A stretch of 64,000 bases of DNA from TMED88 sp964515335 (GCA_964515335.1 CAZETS010000011.1:20671-84670), one strand, 5' to 3'. Counted from the stretch's first letter, positions 1 to 9,247 are shown. Notes: generated by a model from the letters alone, not told the origin. Program-made: numbers and translations.

Positions 1-2
1 TC

Positions 3-461
3 CCGCTTCCGGTCCTGGCCGAGTGCGCCGAGCCTCTAGCGGAAGGGGCGGCGGACATCCGCGGCCTCTGGCTGGGGGTCGCGGGCGATCACATCGGCCA
101 CGTCGAGCGCATCGAGCAATGCGGTCGCCGCACCGTGGTCACTTCGTCGGGGCTCATCCACGACGCCGGCCCGAACAGCACCCTCGGCGAGACCACCAAC
201 GACACCGAAGGCGGAGTGTTGTTCACGATCGGTGGGCGCGAATACTGCCCGCGAACGTCGGCCAGCATGATCTGGAACGACGGCGTTCTCGACTTTCACG
301 TCTTCGGCTGGGGGCCCGTCGTCGTGCGACGCTATCCCGATGGCGACCAGCTCGTCTGGGAATACGCCGACGGGAGCACGACGCGAATGGATCGCCTCTG
401 CACCCTGCCCGACGATCAGAAGGCGCCGAGACCGAGGGGCCGTCGGTACAGCTTCTTCTGA
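3..461 (+). CDS. Hypothetical protein, 5' end outside the window
   Basis: The frame is open from the first complete codon at the left edge and ends in TGA at 459-461, leaving 152 residues of a protein whose start is missing. Codon use matches the neighbouring genes. Four cysteines are visible (contexts AECAEP, EQCGRR, EYCPRT, RLCTLP), and the C-terminal half is rich in Trp, Tyr and Gly, compatible with a small beta-rich, possibly secreted domain. A GTG at 135 could start a shorter product, but coding character continues upstream of it. The gene converges on the next one with only 5 bp between stops. I do not recognise a family. Confidence 0.6.
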   Translation, partial: PLPVLAECAEPLAEGAADIRGLWLGVAGDHIGHVERIEQCGRRTVVTSSGLIHDAGPNSTLGETTNDTEGGVLFTIGGREYCPRTSASMIWNDGVLDFHVFGWGPVVVRRYPDGDQLVWEYADGSTTRMDRLCTLPDDQKAPRPRGRRYSFF

Positions 462-466
462 TCCGC

Positions 467-2317
467 CTACCGGAGACTCTTCGCGGCGGATGAGCTTCCC
501 CGGAGCCCCGGGGCAGAGGCTCGTCGCAGCGCGCCTCTCGACCCCAGGCCCGCGAAAAGCCCCGCCACGACCGCGAGCCCCCAGAGAGAGAGCACCGGCA
601 CGGCCGGTCCCGCGGCCCCCTCCGCCCCGGCGGCGCCCGCCGAGGGCTGCGGAGAGACGCCGTACTTGCTTGCGCCGTAGAAGTCGCGGCTGACGCGAAT
701 CGAGTGCTCGAGGCCCTCGTTCACGTCGTCCCAGCTGCCCGCGCCGAGGGCCGGGCAGCCGGCGGTCAGCCGGAAATCGAAGTTCGCCGGGTCCACGAAG
801 CAGGACGCCGGCGCGATGTAGGCCTCGTCGTTGTGCGAGCCGACGTCCTGCCCGACGCCATTGGTCACCCAGTCTGCGAACGTCAGCAGGCTGCCGAAGC
901 CGATCTCGTCGGAGACCAGCCAGCCCTTGCTGGGCCCGATGTAGATGGGGAAGTTCGCGAGGTACACGTTGTCGTCGAAGAGGAAGAGATCATCCAGCTC
1001 GCTGCTGCTGGTTGCCGGCGCATAGGAGTGGATGCCTGCGTTGTTCAGATTGAGGTAGAGCAGCGCGTTGATCGGCCGCACTCCCCCGGCGTCGTCCATC
1101 ACCACGAGAGAGCTGCTCACATGCGTCCGGCCGACCTGCGCGGTCGGATGCTCGCCGGGCGTCCAACATCCGCCGTGCTTGTAGTAGACGTTGGTGCCCG
1201 ACGCCCCATCCGAGTAGAAGTAGGTCTCGAAGCTGAAGAATGCCTCGAAGCTGCAGGAGTAGTCCAGCCAGCTCGTATTCTTGTAGATGTTGTTGGTGAG
1301 GAAGACCCTGTTGTTCGCACTCGGGACGTTGTAGCGCCCGGCCAGCTTGTTGAAGTCCACGCCGTCGAAGATCGCCCGTTCGATGCGAAACGTCTTGCCC
1401 TCGTAACCGGAGGCGACACGGTCGTGGCCGAAATCCAGGCCCGCGTCGATGAACGCCTTGCCGCCCGCTTCGATCAGCCCCTTCCAATTCTCCACGAATA
1501 CGTTGAACAGGATGCCATCGCCCGGCGAGCGAATGGAGATGGCGTCGAAGTTGGGGTTGGCGTTGTATGCCAGATACGAGCCGCCGTCGCTCGTGTTGAA
1601 ATCATGGACATAGACGTTCTGGATCGTCAGCCAGGAGTCCACCCAGGCGGGGGCGTCTCCCTTGGAGCCGTTGTCGACCGCGATGCCCCCGCCGAGGCGG
1701 TAGCTCCCGGGGCTCGCGGGATCCTCCCGGCCGGCTATTTCGACGCGATCGATGTAGATCTCCTTGCAGTTCCGGATCCGGACGTGGATCTGGTCGACCG
1801 GGCCTTCCAGGTAGAGATTGGTCAAGGTGACCTTGTTGCAGTTCTCTACGAAGATGCTGTGCTTGCCGTAGCGGCTTCCGGTGATCCGCATGGCGACGCT
1901 GTCGATGGAGATATCGCTGGTGCCGTTTCCGTCGAAGTAGATGAACGTCCGCTCGTAGTTCGGATCGCCCGCTGCCGTCTCCTGCCAATCGATCTCGTAA
2001 CGATGGTTCTCGACGCCCCCGAGAACCCTCACGTTTCCGTCGCCATCGGTGTAGGGGGCGAGGTCGAGTTCGTAGTCGTCGCTCGGGCTCATGGACTGAT
2101 ACGGGAGATGGTCGGGATCACCGGGATCCGCGAACGTCGGTGCGCAGTCCCGGCCGTTGCCCAGAACCGACCAGTCCGTCCAATAGAGCTCGCTGTAGCT
2201 GCCATGCTGCGAGTACGGGGACCCCAGGCTCTTGATGCAGCTGCCGGGCGTCGCGTACGCCGGCACGGAGACCAGCGCCGAAACGAAGAGTGCCGCCGAG
2301 ATCACAGCGAGGTGCAT
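467..2317 (-). CDS. Secreted right-handed beta-helix protein with IPTL-CTERM-like tail
   Basis: A 616-residue exported protein. It opens with a signal peptide (residues 1-22, ending PAYA). From about 130 to 330 it has repeated short strands with Asn/Ile ladders (ENCNKVTLTNLYL, RNCKEIYIDRVEI), typical of pectate-lyase-like parallel beta-helices. The C-terminus has a low-complexity Ala/Gly linker, then VPVLSLWG, a hydrophobic stretch and an Arg cluster, the layout of IPTL-CTERM/PEP-CTERM sorting signals. The polysaccharide-active catalytic residues of known lyases were not identified, so no enzymatic activity is assigned. The ATG overlaps the end of the upstream gene by 16 bp and has a strong GGGAGGT ribosome site, so the two are probably co-translated. 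Confidence 0.8.
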   Translation of the reverse strand: MHLAVISAALFVSALVSVPAYATPGSCIKSLGSPYSQHGSYSELYWTDWSVLGNGRDCAPTFADPGDPDHLPYQSMSPSDDYELDLAPYTDGDGNVRVLGGVENHRYEIDWQETAAGDPNYERTFIYFDGNGTSDISIDSVAMRITGSRYGKHSIFVENCNKVTLTNLYLEGPVDQIHVRIRNCKEIYIDRVEIAGREDPASPGSYRLGGGIAVDNGSKGDAPAWVDSWLTIQNVYVHDFNTSDGGSYLAYNANPNFDAISIRSPGDGILFNVFVENWKGLIEAGGKAFIDAGLDFGHDRVASGYEGKTFRIERAIFDGVDFNKLAGRYNVPSANNRVFLTNNIYKNTSWLDYSCSFEAFFSFETYFYSDGASGTNVYYKHGGCWTPGEHPTAQVGRTHVSSSLVVMDDAGGVRPINALLYLNLNNAGIHSYAPATSSSELDDLFLFDDNVYLANFPIYIGPSKGWLVSDEIGFGSLLTFADWVTNGVGQDVGSHNDEAYIAPASCFVDPANFDFRLTAGCPALGAGSWDDVNEGLEHSIRVSRDFYGASKYGVSPQPSAGAAGAEGAAGPAVPVLSLWGLAVVAGLFAGLGSRGALRRASAPGLRGSSSAAKSLR

Positions 2318-3456
2318 CGGCTACCTCCCACCTCTTTACCGCTCGAACCAGGCCCGGAACTCGCCAGCCGCGCCCCGAAGAACAGGACCGTCACGAAGAG
2401 CAGGAAGAGCCCTCGAGAACCAACCGAAGGAACCGGCAGGCCGATGCCCTCGCAGCCATGAGAAAAGGCCTGGTACCAGCGGAGTGAATTCGGCCCGCCG
2501 TCGTCAGTCGTGAGGAAGAAGCCGCGCTGCTCGTTCTGGCAGTCTGCCACCGCCATGACGGCGATGCCCTCGTTGTTCTCAGCGGCCGGCCCGTCGAACA
2601 GCGCCACGGTGGTGAAGAGGCGCCGGCTCTGCCCGGCGATCGGCGAAGAAGTCAGGTCGATCACCGAAAGTCGGTCGATGCCCGCATCATGATAGGCATA
2701 GAGGAGGCCGGTGGATCGATCGAACTCGAGCCCCGATGTGTCGGCGTGCCCCGTGCCGTACTCGCCCACGAAGACGAATCCGCCGGTGTTGCGATCGAGG
2801 TCGAAGACGAAGATCGATCCGCCATTCTGATGCCCCACGAACATCAGCCCGCCCATACCCTGGGTGCTGGTGTATAGGGCTCCCGTCGAGTCGACGAAGC
2901 CCGCCGCGTTCAGATGGGCATCCGGGACGAACGTGATCCCCTCGGCACCCTTGCCACCACTGCGAGGCAGGTGAACGGACGTATTCCAGTCGTTGACGAG
3001 TGTCGCCACTCCATAGCTCGACACGTCGTACTCCTTGATCCGCTCCTGGCCTTCGATCATCAGGTAGACCGTGTCCTCCCCGAGATCGGCCTGGGTGACG
3101 CCCTCGAGATCGCCGAAGCTCGTCCACTCGCCGCGGGCGCCCGCACGCTGATCTATCTCGAAGCTGCCCATTCCATCCTCGACGGCCGCCCAGAGCTTCG
3201 AGTTTCCCCCTGGGCCATTGCGCACGAGCCACAGGGTCCGGGTCTGCGGATTCCAGAACGCGCCGCTCAGGTCGTCGTGGAAGTCGTTGGCTCCCGGCCC
3301 CTCGATAGGCGTGAGGTTCGTGGCGGCGCCCAGGGGCTCGGCGGGCCAGGGGGCCTGAGCATGAGCGGCCGGACCCAGCAGGACGACGACGACGGCAACA
3401 ACGACGATCGACACGAGAAGCGACACTCCTGCAGGCTGACACGTGCGCATGGACAT
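2302..3456 (-). CDS. Exported beta-propeller-like protein with CTERM-like tail
   Basis: A 384-residue product from ATG 3456; ATG 3450 is equally possible and an upstream in-frame start at 3534 is less likely. The N-terminus is a long hydrophobic signal sequence ending near AAHAQA. The body has repeated WLVRNG, LYTSTQG, LLYAYHD-type blades that resemble esterase-like phytase or SdiA-regulated propellers, but this is pattern judgement only. The C-terminus, VPSVGSRG plus a hydrophobic helix and a basic end, resembles a divergent form of the sorting tail of the following gene. The two form an overlapping pair, suggesting surface proteins made together. Confidence 0.7.
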   Translation of the reverse strand: MSMRTCQPAGVSLLVSIVVVAVVVVLLGPAAHAQAPWPAEPLGAATNLTPIEGPGANDFHDDLSGAFWNPQTRTLWLVRNGPGGNSKLWAAVEDGMGSFEIDQRAGARGEWTSFGDLEGVTQADLGEDTVYLMIEGQERIKEYDVSSYGVATLVNDWNTSVHLPRSGGKGAEGITFVPDAHLNAAGFVDSTGALYTSTQGMGGLMFVGHQNGGSIFVFDLDRNTGGFVFVGEYGTGHADTSGLEFDRSTGLLYAYHDAGIDRLSVIDLTSSPIAGQSRRLFTTVALFDGPAAENNEGIAVMAVADCQNEQRGFFLTTDDGGPNSLRWYQAFSHGCEGIGLPVPSVGSRGLFLLFVTVLFFGARLASSGPGSSGKEVGGSRCTSL

Positions 3457-3653
3457 CACGGGACGTGTCGTCGACGAAGCGGCCGAGTACCGGTCGAAAC
3501 GCAACGAAACCACCGTCGAAGCACTCGAATTCATCTACACACTAACAGGACACTCCCCCTCCGGGCTCCGTCTGGGTGAGATTTCCGCTCCCGGGATCCG
3601 GCAGGTGGTCGGCAGCGGAAGAGCTATCAGGCCGTTTTCGTTGTGCTTCCGAC

Positions 3654-3686
3654 GTGCCCACCAGAACCAATTTCGTGGGCACCTCC
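3654..3686. repeat. Palindromic repeat copy 1
   Basis: Perfect 8-bp inverted arms GTGCCCAC (3654-3661) and GTGGGCAC (3675-3682) flank a 13-nt spacer. Positions 3661-3686 are identical over 26 bp to 18829-18854. Both copies are intergenic. Confidence 0.75.
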
Positions 3687-3982
3687 GTCACCTTGCGCGG
3701 CAGCGTGCTCGGCGTGGTCACGATGAACGCCTTCATCGGCTTCGTGTTCGGCTACGCGCTCGTCCGGCGGCAGGGGCTCGGAATACGCTCTGCGACCCGG
3801 GCTCCAGGCTCCGGGCTCCAGGGCCACGCCTTCTGGCACCTGGAATGCGCCGGATCGACGGTGCTCCTCCATATCTACGTGGGGTCGCAGCAGAGACCCT
3901 CACGTAGCCGCCCCACCTCCAGGCGATGACCGTTCGCGGAGAGCGCCTCCCCGCCGCTTCGGGCAGGGAGGCCGCCCGACCC

Positions 3983-4014
3983 GCGGGGCGCCCACTACCC
4001 GGGAGGCGCCCCGC
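3983..4014. other. Perfect 10-bp hairpin upstream of the SelO-like gene
   Basis: GCGGGGCGCC (3983-3992) pairs perfectly with GGCGCCCCGC (4005-4014) across a 12-nt loop. There is no T-tract, so it is not a classical terminator. Its presence argues against translation starting as early as 3926; it could be a leader structure. Confidence 0.55.
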
Positions 4015-4150
4015 AGACGGGGCGCGTGCGACGCCGCCCCCGGTCGCACCGTCACGGCCCCTCCGAGCGGGTATGTGCCTGAAAAGACAGGCAAAACAGC
4101 CTGGAACAATCTTCGGGACACCTCGCTCAAGCCGCGGCGAAGTCCCGACG

Positions 4151-6070
4151 ATGCCGCTCCCACCAGGAGGTCACCCCCCGGTGGCGTCACCCGCCCCCCG
4201 CAAGCGCGCCGACCCGCGTCGGTACGCCCGAGTTCGAGGCATCGACGGCCGGCACCCCCTCAAGCGGGCGGCGCCGACCGCGTACGTCCCCTATCGGGCA
4301 CGCCGGCGCCGCGACACGCGCGTCGCCTACCTGAACTTCGCGCTCGCCCGCGAGATGGGGCTGATCCCGGCCGACCATCCCGACCGCCTGACGGCCGGCC
4401 TGCGCGACGCCCTGCTCGAGACCTTCGGGCTGGTGATCCTCAACGAATACGACTTCCTCAATCGCACCCACGTCCCGCGCGGCGACCTGCTGCCCCACAG
4501 CTACATGGCCACCCGCTACCTGCAGCTCCAGCATCCCGACAAGCGGGGGCTCAGCTCGGGCGACGGGCGCAGCGTCTGGAACGGCACCACGCGGCACCGT
4601 GGCACCAGCTGGGACGTATCGAGCTGTGGCACCGGTGTGACCCGCCTCTGCCCGGCGACCTCGCAGCACGGACGCTTCTTCCAGACGGGCAACTGGGTGG
4701 CCTCCTACGGCTGCGGGACCGCGGCGCTCGAGGAGGGGATCAACGCCGCTCTGATGAGCGAGGTGTTCCACCGCAACGGCATCGCGACCGAGCGCGTGCT
4801 GGCGGTGATCGCGCTGCCCTCCGGCCTGGCGATCAACGTGCGGGCGGCGCGCAGCCTGCTGCGGCCCTCGCACTTCTTCGTCCACCTCGCACGAGACGAC
4901 AGCGAGTCACTGCGGCAGACCGTCGATTTCTTCATCGACCGCCGCATCGCGAACGGCGACTTCCCCGAGCTTCCACCGCCCGACACAGCGGCACGTCGCG
5001 CTCGACGCTACGCCTGCTTCGCCGAGGACGCCGCGCGCACCTTCGCCCGCATCACCGCGCGCTTCGAGAGCGACTACGTGTTCTGCTGGCTCGACTGGGA
5101 CGGCGACAACATCCTCGCCGACGGGGGAATCATCGACTACGGCTCGGTGAGGCAGTTCGGGCTGTACCACCGCGAGTACCGCTTCGACGACACCGACCGC
5201 ATGTCGACGACCATCCCCGAGCAACGCCGCAAGGCCCGGCACATCGTGCAGAAGTACGCGCAGATTCGCGACACGCTGATCACGGGCGAGCGCCCTCGCC
5301 TCGATACGCTCGCGGACGATCCCGTCCTCGCGATCTTCGACGAGGAGTTCGCGCGCACCCGCACGGCGCTCCTGCTCGAGAAGGTGGGCTTCACCCCCGC
5401 GCAGGCCGAGCCGCTCGCCGCCCGCGAGCCGGCCGCCATCGCGCGGTTCCAGCGGGCTTTCTCGTCTTTCGAGCGGGCGCGCTCGTCGCGGGGTCGGGTC
5501 CGCGTACCCGACGGCATCAGCTGGAACGCCGTGTACTGCATGGCGGACGTGCTGCGCGAGCTGCCCGTCCACTATGCGAACACCGTCGCGGACTCGAAGG
5601 AGGCGGCGCGAGTCGACGAGCTGCTGCTGCCGCCCCGCGAGCTGCTCGACATCGCGCTCTCCGACTACGCGTCACGGCGCGATCGCGAGATGACCGAGCA
5701 TCGCGGCCGCATGGCCCGCGAGCTGCAACTCGCCTACCTCGATCTCGTGGACGCGGCGGCGCGACACGCGCGCACCGGCCGCGAGCAGATCCTCGACGAG
5801 CTGGCCGCCCGCGCGCCGACCCTCAACCCCGAGGCGCGCATCACCGGCGACGCCGTCGATCACGCGGTGTCCCGCATGCTGGCCAGCCGGCCGCGCGTCT
5901 CGCCCGAGTCGCTGTACCGGCTGATCAACGCCTTCACCGAAGACCAGGACCGGTGTCCCGACCGCGCCTCCTCCGGGCGGCGCGACCGTCGACCGCGGCT
6001 CTCGCGTAGGGAGCGCACGCTGCTTGCCCGCATGCGCGAGATCACGCGAGAGCTGAAAGAGGGCCTTTGA
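4151..6070 (+). CDS. Divergent SelO/YdiU-like protein (UPF0061 type, predicted AMPylase)
   Basis: SelO proteins are pseudokinases that transfer AMP to protein hydroxyl groups. This 639-residue product (from ATG 4151; ATG 4073 is an alternative) keeps the family layout: a GDGR element near residue 140, then ALMSEVFHRNGIATERVLAV, matching the SelO stretch REFLxSEAMHxLGIPTTRAL, then GDNILADGGIIDYG, matching MNTDNMSILGxTIDYG. The two metal-binding residues correspond to Asn320 and Asp329, nine apart as in the family. It is divergent: the LKGxGxTPYSR segment appears as a TTRHRGTSWDVSS-type stretch, and 639 residues is longer than the usual 480-550. It stands alone between a repeat-bearing spacer and the RND gene. 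Family assignment is moderate; AMPylation activity is inference. Confidence 0.65.
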   Translation: MPLPPGGHPPVASPAPRKRADPRRYARVRGIDGRHPLKRAAPTAYVPYRARRRRDTRVAYLNFALAREMGLIPADHPDRLTAGLRDALLETFGLVILNEYDFLNRTHVPRGDLLPHSYMATRYLQLQHPDKRGLSSGDGRSVWNGTTRHRGTSWDVSSCGTGVTRLCPATSQHGRFFQTGNWVASYGCGTAALEEGINAALMSEVFHRNGIATERVLAVIALPSGLAINVRAARSLLRPSHFFVHLARDDSESLRQTVDFFIDRRIANGDFPELPPPDTAARRARRYACFAEDAARTFARITARFESDYVFCWLDWDGDNILADGGIIDYGSVRQFGLYHREYRFDDTDRMSTTIPEQRRKARHIVQKYAQIRDTLITGERPRLDTLADDPVLAIFDEEFARTRTALLLEKVGFTPAQAEPLAAREPAAIARFQRAFSSFERARSSRGRVRVPDGISWNAVYCMADVLRELPVHYANTVADSKEAARVDELLLPPRELLDIALSDYASRRDREMTEHRGRMARELQLAYLDLVDAAARHARTGREQILDELAARAPTLNPEARITGDAVDHAVSRMLASRPRVSPESLYRLINAFTEDQDRCPDRASSGRRDRRPRLSRRERTLLARMREITRELKEGL

Positions 6071-6513
6071 GGCCACATCGATATACTCAAATCGAGTCTT
6101 CTTACACCCACCGCCTGCACCCGAACCTGATTTAATGTGGGCTTCTAGACCCTTCTGCTGGCGACCGAACAGGGCTTCGCCGATCTGGTGACAGTCGTCA
6201 CCGACCGCTCCCGAAGAACGGCGGATACATGATCTGACATCCGCACCGGGGGGGGCATTGCCGTGAGCGAGATCGCCACCATCGTAGGCTTCGTCCTGCT
6301 CGGCCTCACGTGGCTCGCACTGCGCGGCATGGACGGCCGCAAGCGGCGAAGTCGCTCGCGGCGCTGATCGGCGGCTTCCGACGCCTCGGCGCCAGGGGCC
6401 GACCCGCCGCCGCCGTGCGGCGGGGCAGTTGCCCCTGACTTATGGTTCGCCGTTCCCGGCGACGCCCGCCCGTTCTCATCGCGCCGGCTCGAGGTCTCCA
6501 CGATTCCCCCGGC
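6071..6513. other. Spacer between SelO-like and RND genes
   Basis: Apart from the possible miniprotein at 6263-6367, I see no gene in these 443 bp. The part at 6075-6150 is clearly AT-richer than its surroundings (contains gatatactc and gatttaatg) and is the likeliest place for a promoter, but no clean -35/-10 pair stands out. Confidence 0.5.
6263..6367 (+). CDS. Possible 34-residue membrane miniprotein
   Basis: GTG 6263 to TGA 6365-6367 encodes an N-terminal acidic residue, one predicted membrane helix (IATIVGFVLLGLTWLAL) and a strongly basic tail (RKRRSRSRR). This single-span, positive-inside architecture is common in small membrane proteins. No convincing ribosome site precedes it, although a run of G lies 8-15 bases upstream. 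It sits in the spacer ahead of the RND gene. It could be chance. Confidence 0.3.
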   Translation: MSEIATIVGFVLLGLTWLALRGMDGRKRRSRSRR

Positions 6514-9216
6514 ATGAAGAACCGGATCGACGAGTGGCTGGCGCGCTCGCTCGCGCGGTGGATCGACGGTGTGCGCCGCCACGCCCGGGCGACGGTTCGC
6601 GCCGTGCTCGGCCTGACCCTGGCCCTCGCGATCTACACGCTGTCGTTCCTCGGCATCAACTCCGACAACGTGCGGCTGGTTCCGCCTGATCTCCCGTCCC
6701 GCAAGGCCCACGACGCCCTCGTCGAGCACTTCCCGAACCTCGAGGAGGCGATGTTCGTCGTGATCGACGCCGAGAGCCCCGAGCTCGCCCGCGAGGCGGC
6801 ATCGAGCCTCGCCGACGCCCTCTCGCTGGAGACCGACGTCATCACCGACGTCTACCTGCCGGGGACGGGAGAGTTCTTCGACCGCAACGGCCTGCTCTAC
6901 CGCAGCGTCGACGAACTCGACGTCTTCGCGGACCAGATGGCGCGCATCCAGCCGCTGATCGCCGAGCTCGAGCGCGAGCCGACCATCGCCCACATGTCGG
7001 AGATCGTGCAGGAGGGGCTCGCCGACGTTCGGCCCGGGGACGCCGACGCAGAGGACTGGCAGCTCGTGCTCGACCGGGTCGGTCAGGCCACCGTGCGCGC
7101 CTGGGCCGAGCACCCCGTGGCGGTGTCGTGGGAGGAGGTGCTGCTGCGCGACTCGGCGCTCGACGTCTCGCGGCGGCGGGCGATCGTCGTCCACCCGGTG
7201 CTCGAGTACGACCACGTCCTGCAGGCCCGCAAGCCGATGGCCCGAATCCGCGACCTCGCCGAGCGCCTCGGCCATACGCCCGAGCGGGGCGTCACCGTGC
7301 GCCTCACCGGCAACCCCGCCCTCAACTACGACGAGATGATGGGCTTCGCCTGGGACATCGGCGGCGGTGGCGTGCTCTGCTTCGTGGTCGTGTCGTTCGT
7401 GCTCTACCGCGCGCTCCGCTCGGTGCGCCTGGTCGTCGCGACCCTGGCGACGCTGATCGTCGGCCTGGTCTGGACCGCCGCGTTCACCACCGCGTCGATC
7501 GGCACCCTCAATCCCTTGTCGGTGACCTTCGCGATCCTCTTCATCGGGCTCGGCGTCGACTTCGGGATCCACCTGTGCACGGGCTACGCCGACGAGCTGC
7601 GGGCGGGCGCGTCCCACGAAGAGGCGCTGCGCGCGACCGCGCGCCACGTCGGCTCGGCGCTGGCTTTCTGCACGCTGACCACCTCGATCGGCTTCTACGT
7701 CTTCGTGCCCACCGAGTACCTGGGCGTGGCCGAACTCGGCCTGATCGCCGGAACGGGCATGTTCGTGATCCTTGCCCTGACGCTGACCTTCCTGCCCGCA
7801 CTGCTCTGCACCTGGCTGACGATCGAGCCAGCGCGCGATCTGCAGGCCTCGGTGCGCTTCGAGCCGGGCCTGCTCGACCGCCTCGTCGCCCACCCCGTGG
7901 CGATCCGGCGGACGGCCCTCGTCATCGGTGTCGCCGCGGCGGGCCTGGCCACCGCCGTGCGCTTCGACTGCAACGTCGTCGACATGCGCGACCCCGACAC
8001 CGAGTCCGTGCAGGCCTTCCAGGACCTCCTCACGAACGGCGCAGCCTCGCCGTGGTACCTGAACGTGCTGGCCCCCGACCTCGACCAGGCGGAGGCGATC
8101 GCCGAGCGGCTCGAGGCGCTGCCCGAGGTCTCGGACGCGGTGACGCTGCGAAGCTTCGTCCCGAGCGAGCAAGACGAAAAGCTCGAGATCCTCTCGGACG
8201 TCGCGTTCCTCTACGAGAACGAGCCGCCGCCGCTCACCGACTCGCAGGCCCCGACCCTCGAGGAACAGATCTCGGCGTTGCGCGACCTGCGCGACTACCT
8301 CCACCAGCCCTGGCTCGAAGAGGACGACTCGGCGCTCGCAAGCAGCATGCTGGGCCTGCGCGAGCACCTGCACAGATTCCTGGAGCGGGTCGACGCCGGA
8401 GGGGACGCCCATGCCGCGCTGGCCGACCTCGAGCAGGTGCTGCTCGATCCGCTGCCGGAACTGCTCGCGCGGCTTCGCGGCGCGCTCGGCGCCAAGTCGT
8501 TCGGCCAGGGCGAACTGCCGGCGGACATCACCCGGCGCATGGTGGCGCCCGACGGCACAGCCCGGGTGCAGCTCTACCCGAGCACATCACTGCACACCGC
8601 CGACGAACTCGACGAGTTCGTGCTTGCGGTCCGAGCGGCCACGCCGGACCCGGCCGGCGTACCGGTGAACCTCTACGAGTTCGGGCAGGTGGCGAGCCGC
8701 TCCTTCAATCAGGCGCTGGTCTCGGCGCTGGCGATCATCTCCACCCTGCTCTTCCTGCTGTGGCGTCGCTTGGGCGACGTGCTGATCGTGATGGCGCCGC
8801 TCGCGCTCGGCGCCTCGCTCACCGCCGCCACCGCCGTGCTGCTCGACATCCGCTTCAACTTCACGAACGTGGTGGTGATCCCGCTGCTCTTCGGCATCGG
8901 GGTGGACAGCGCGATCCACCTGGTGCAGCGCGCCCACGAAGGCCTCGCGGAAGGCGAGCAGCTGCTCGACACGCCCACCGCGCGGGCCGTCTACTACAGC
9001 GCGGTCACCACGACCGTGAGCTTCGGGAGCCTGTCGCTCGCCGGGCACAACGGCATCGAGTCGCTGGGCATCCTGCTCACGATCGGCCTGCTCTACACCG
9101 TGCTGTCGGTGCTCGTCGTGCTCCCGGCCCTGCTCGACCTCCGCTCGCGCCCGACCCGCACACCGCTCTCGCGCGAGCCGGCGGCCGCGACCACGGCGTC
9201 GGGCCCGATCGCGTGA
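6514..9216 (+). CDS. hpnN: HpnN-like RND/MMPL-family transporter
   Basis: A 900-residue inner-membrane protein with two repeats of the RND plan: one helix (about 30-50), a large periplasmic loop, then a 5-6 helix block (near 290-450), and the same again (near 510 and 740-890). Its first loop, with GINSDNVRLVPPDLPSRK and ALVEHFPNLEEAMFVVID, closely resembles HpnN, the hopanoid-biosynthesis RND protein that moves hopanoids to the outer membrane. GVDFGIHL and GVDSAIHL, the conserved helix-4 motifs of MMPL proteins, appear once in each half. ATG 6514 (MKNRIDEW) is preferred over an in-frame ATG 72 bp upstream with an Arg-rich leader. No other hopanoid gene is nearby, so the substrate is inferred only from similarity. 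Confidence 0.8.
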   Translation: MKNRIDEWLARSLARWIDGVRRHARATVRAVLGLTLALAIYTLSFLGINSDNVRLVPPDLPSRKAHDALVEHFPNLEEAMFVVIDAESPELAREAASSLADALSLETDVITDVYLPGTGEFFDRNGLLYRSVDELDVFADQMARIQPLIAELEREPTIAHMSEIVQEGLADVRPGDADAEDWQLVLDRVGQATVRAWAEHPVAVSWEEVLLRDSALDVSRRRAIVVHPVLEYDHVLQARKPMARIRDLAERLGHTPERGVTVRLTGNPALNYDEMMGFAWDIGGGGVLCFVVVSFVLYRALRSVRLVVATLATLIVGLVWTAAFTTASIGTLNPLSVTFAILFIGLGVDFGIHLCTGYADELRAGASHEEALRATARHVGSALAFCTLTTSIGFYVFVPTEYLGVAELGLIAGTGMFVILALTLTFLPALLCTWLTIEPARDLQASVRFEPGLLDRLVAHPVAIRRTALVIGVAAAGLATAVRFDCNVVDMRDPDTESVQAFQDLLTNGAASPWYLNVLAPDLDQAEAIAERLEALPEVSDAVTLRSFVPSEQDEKLEILSDVAFLYENEPPPLTDSQAPTLEEQISALRDLRDYLHQPWLEEDDSALASSMLGLREHLHRFLERVDAGGDAHAALADLEQVLLDPLPELLARLRGALGAKSFGQGELPADITRRMVAPDGTARVQLYPSTSLHTADELDEFVLAVRAATPDPAGVPVNLYEFGQVASRSFNQALVSALAIISTLLFLLWRRLGDVLIVMAPLALGASLTAATAVLLDIRFNFTNVVVIPLLFGIGVDSAIHLVQRAHEGLAEGEQLLDTPTARAVYYSAVTTTVSFGSLSLAGHNGIESLGILLTIGLLYTVLSVLVVLPALLDLRSRPTRTPLSREPAAATTASGPIA

Positions 9217-9235
9217 CGCCTCGCCGGAAACGCGT

Positions 9236-9247
9236 GCCCGGCCGGGC
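9236..9247. other. 12-bp perfect palindrome between convergent stops
   Basis: GCCCGGCCGGGC lies in the 31-bp gap between the converging RND and diadenylate cyclase genes. It could form a small bidirectional stem, but it lacks U-tracts. Confidence 0.35.

Larger units (their letters stand above)
3457..4150. other. 694-bp gene-poor stretch
   Basis: The stretch lies between divergent genes and is less GC-biased than its surroundings near 3480-3560. It holds the 8-bp-arm palindromic repeat at 3654-3686 and the hairpin at 3983-4014. The open frames crossing it lack the codon bias of real genes; one on the plus strand (3576-3929) has a hydrophobic patch around 3720-3780 that could be a gene relic. 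ATG 4073 and 3926 are in frame with the SelO-like gene and would shorten this gap if used. Confidence 0.6.

Noticed and set aside
3576..3929. Plus-strand open frame of 117 codons covering the palindromic repeat
   Set aside because: It lacks coding bias and includes the noncoding repeat; only a short hydrophobic patch looks gene-like.
3983..4014. Rho-independent terminator
   Set aside because: Strong stem but no T-tract on either strand and no gene ending immediately upstream.
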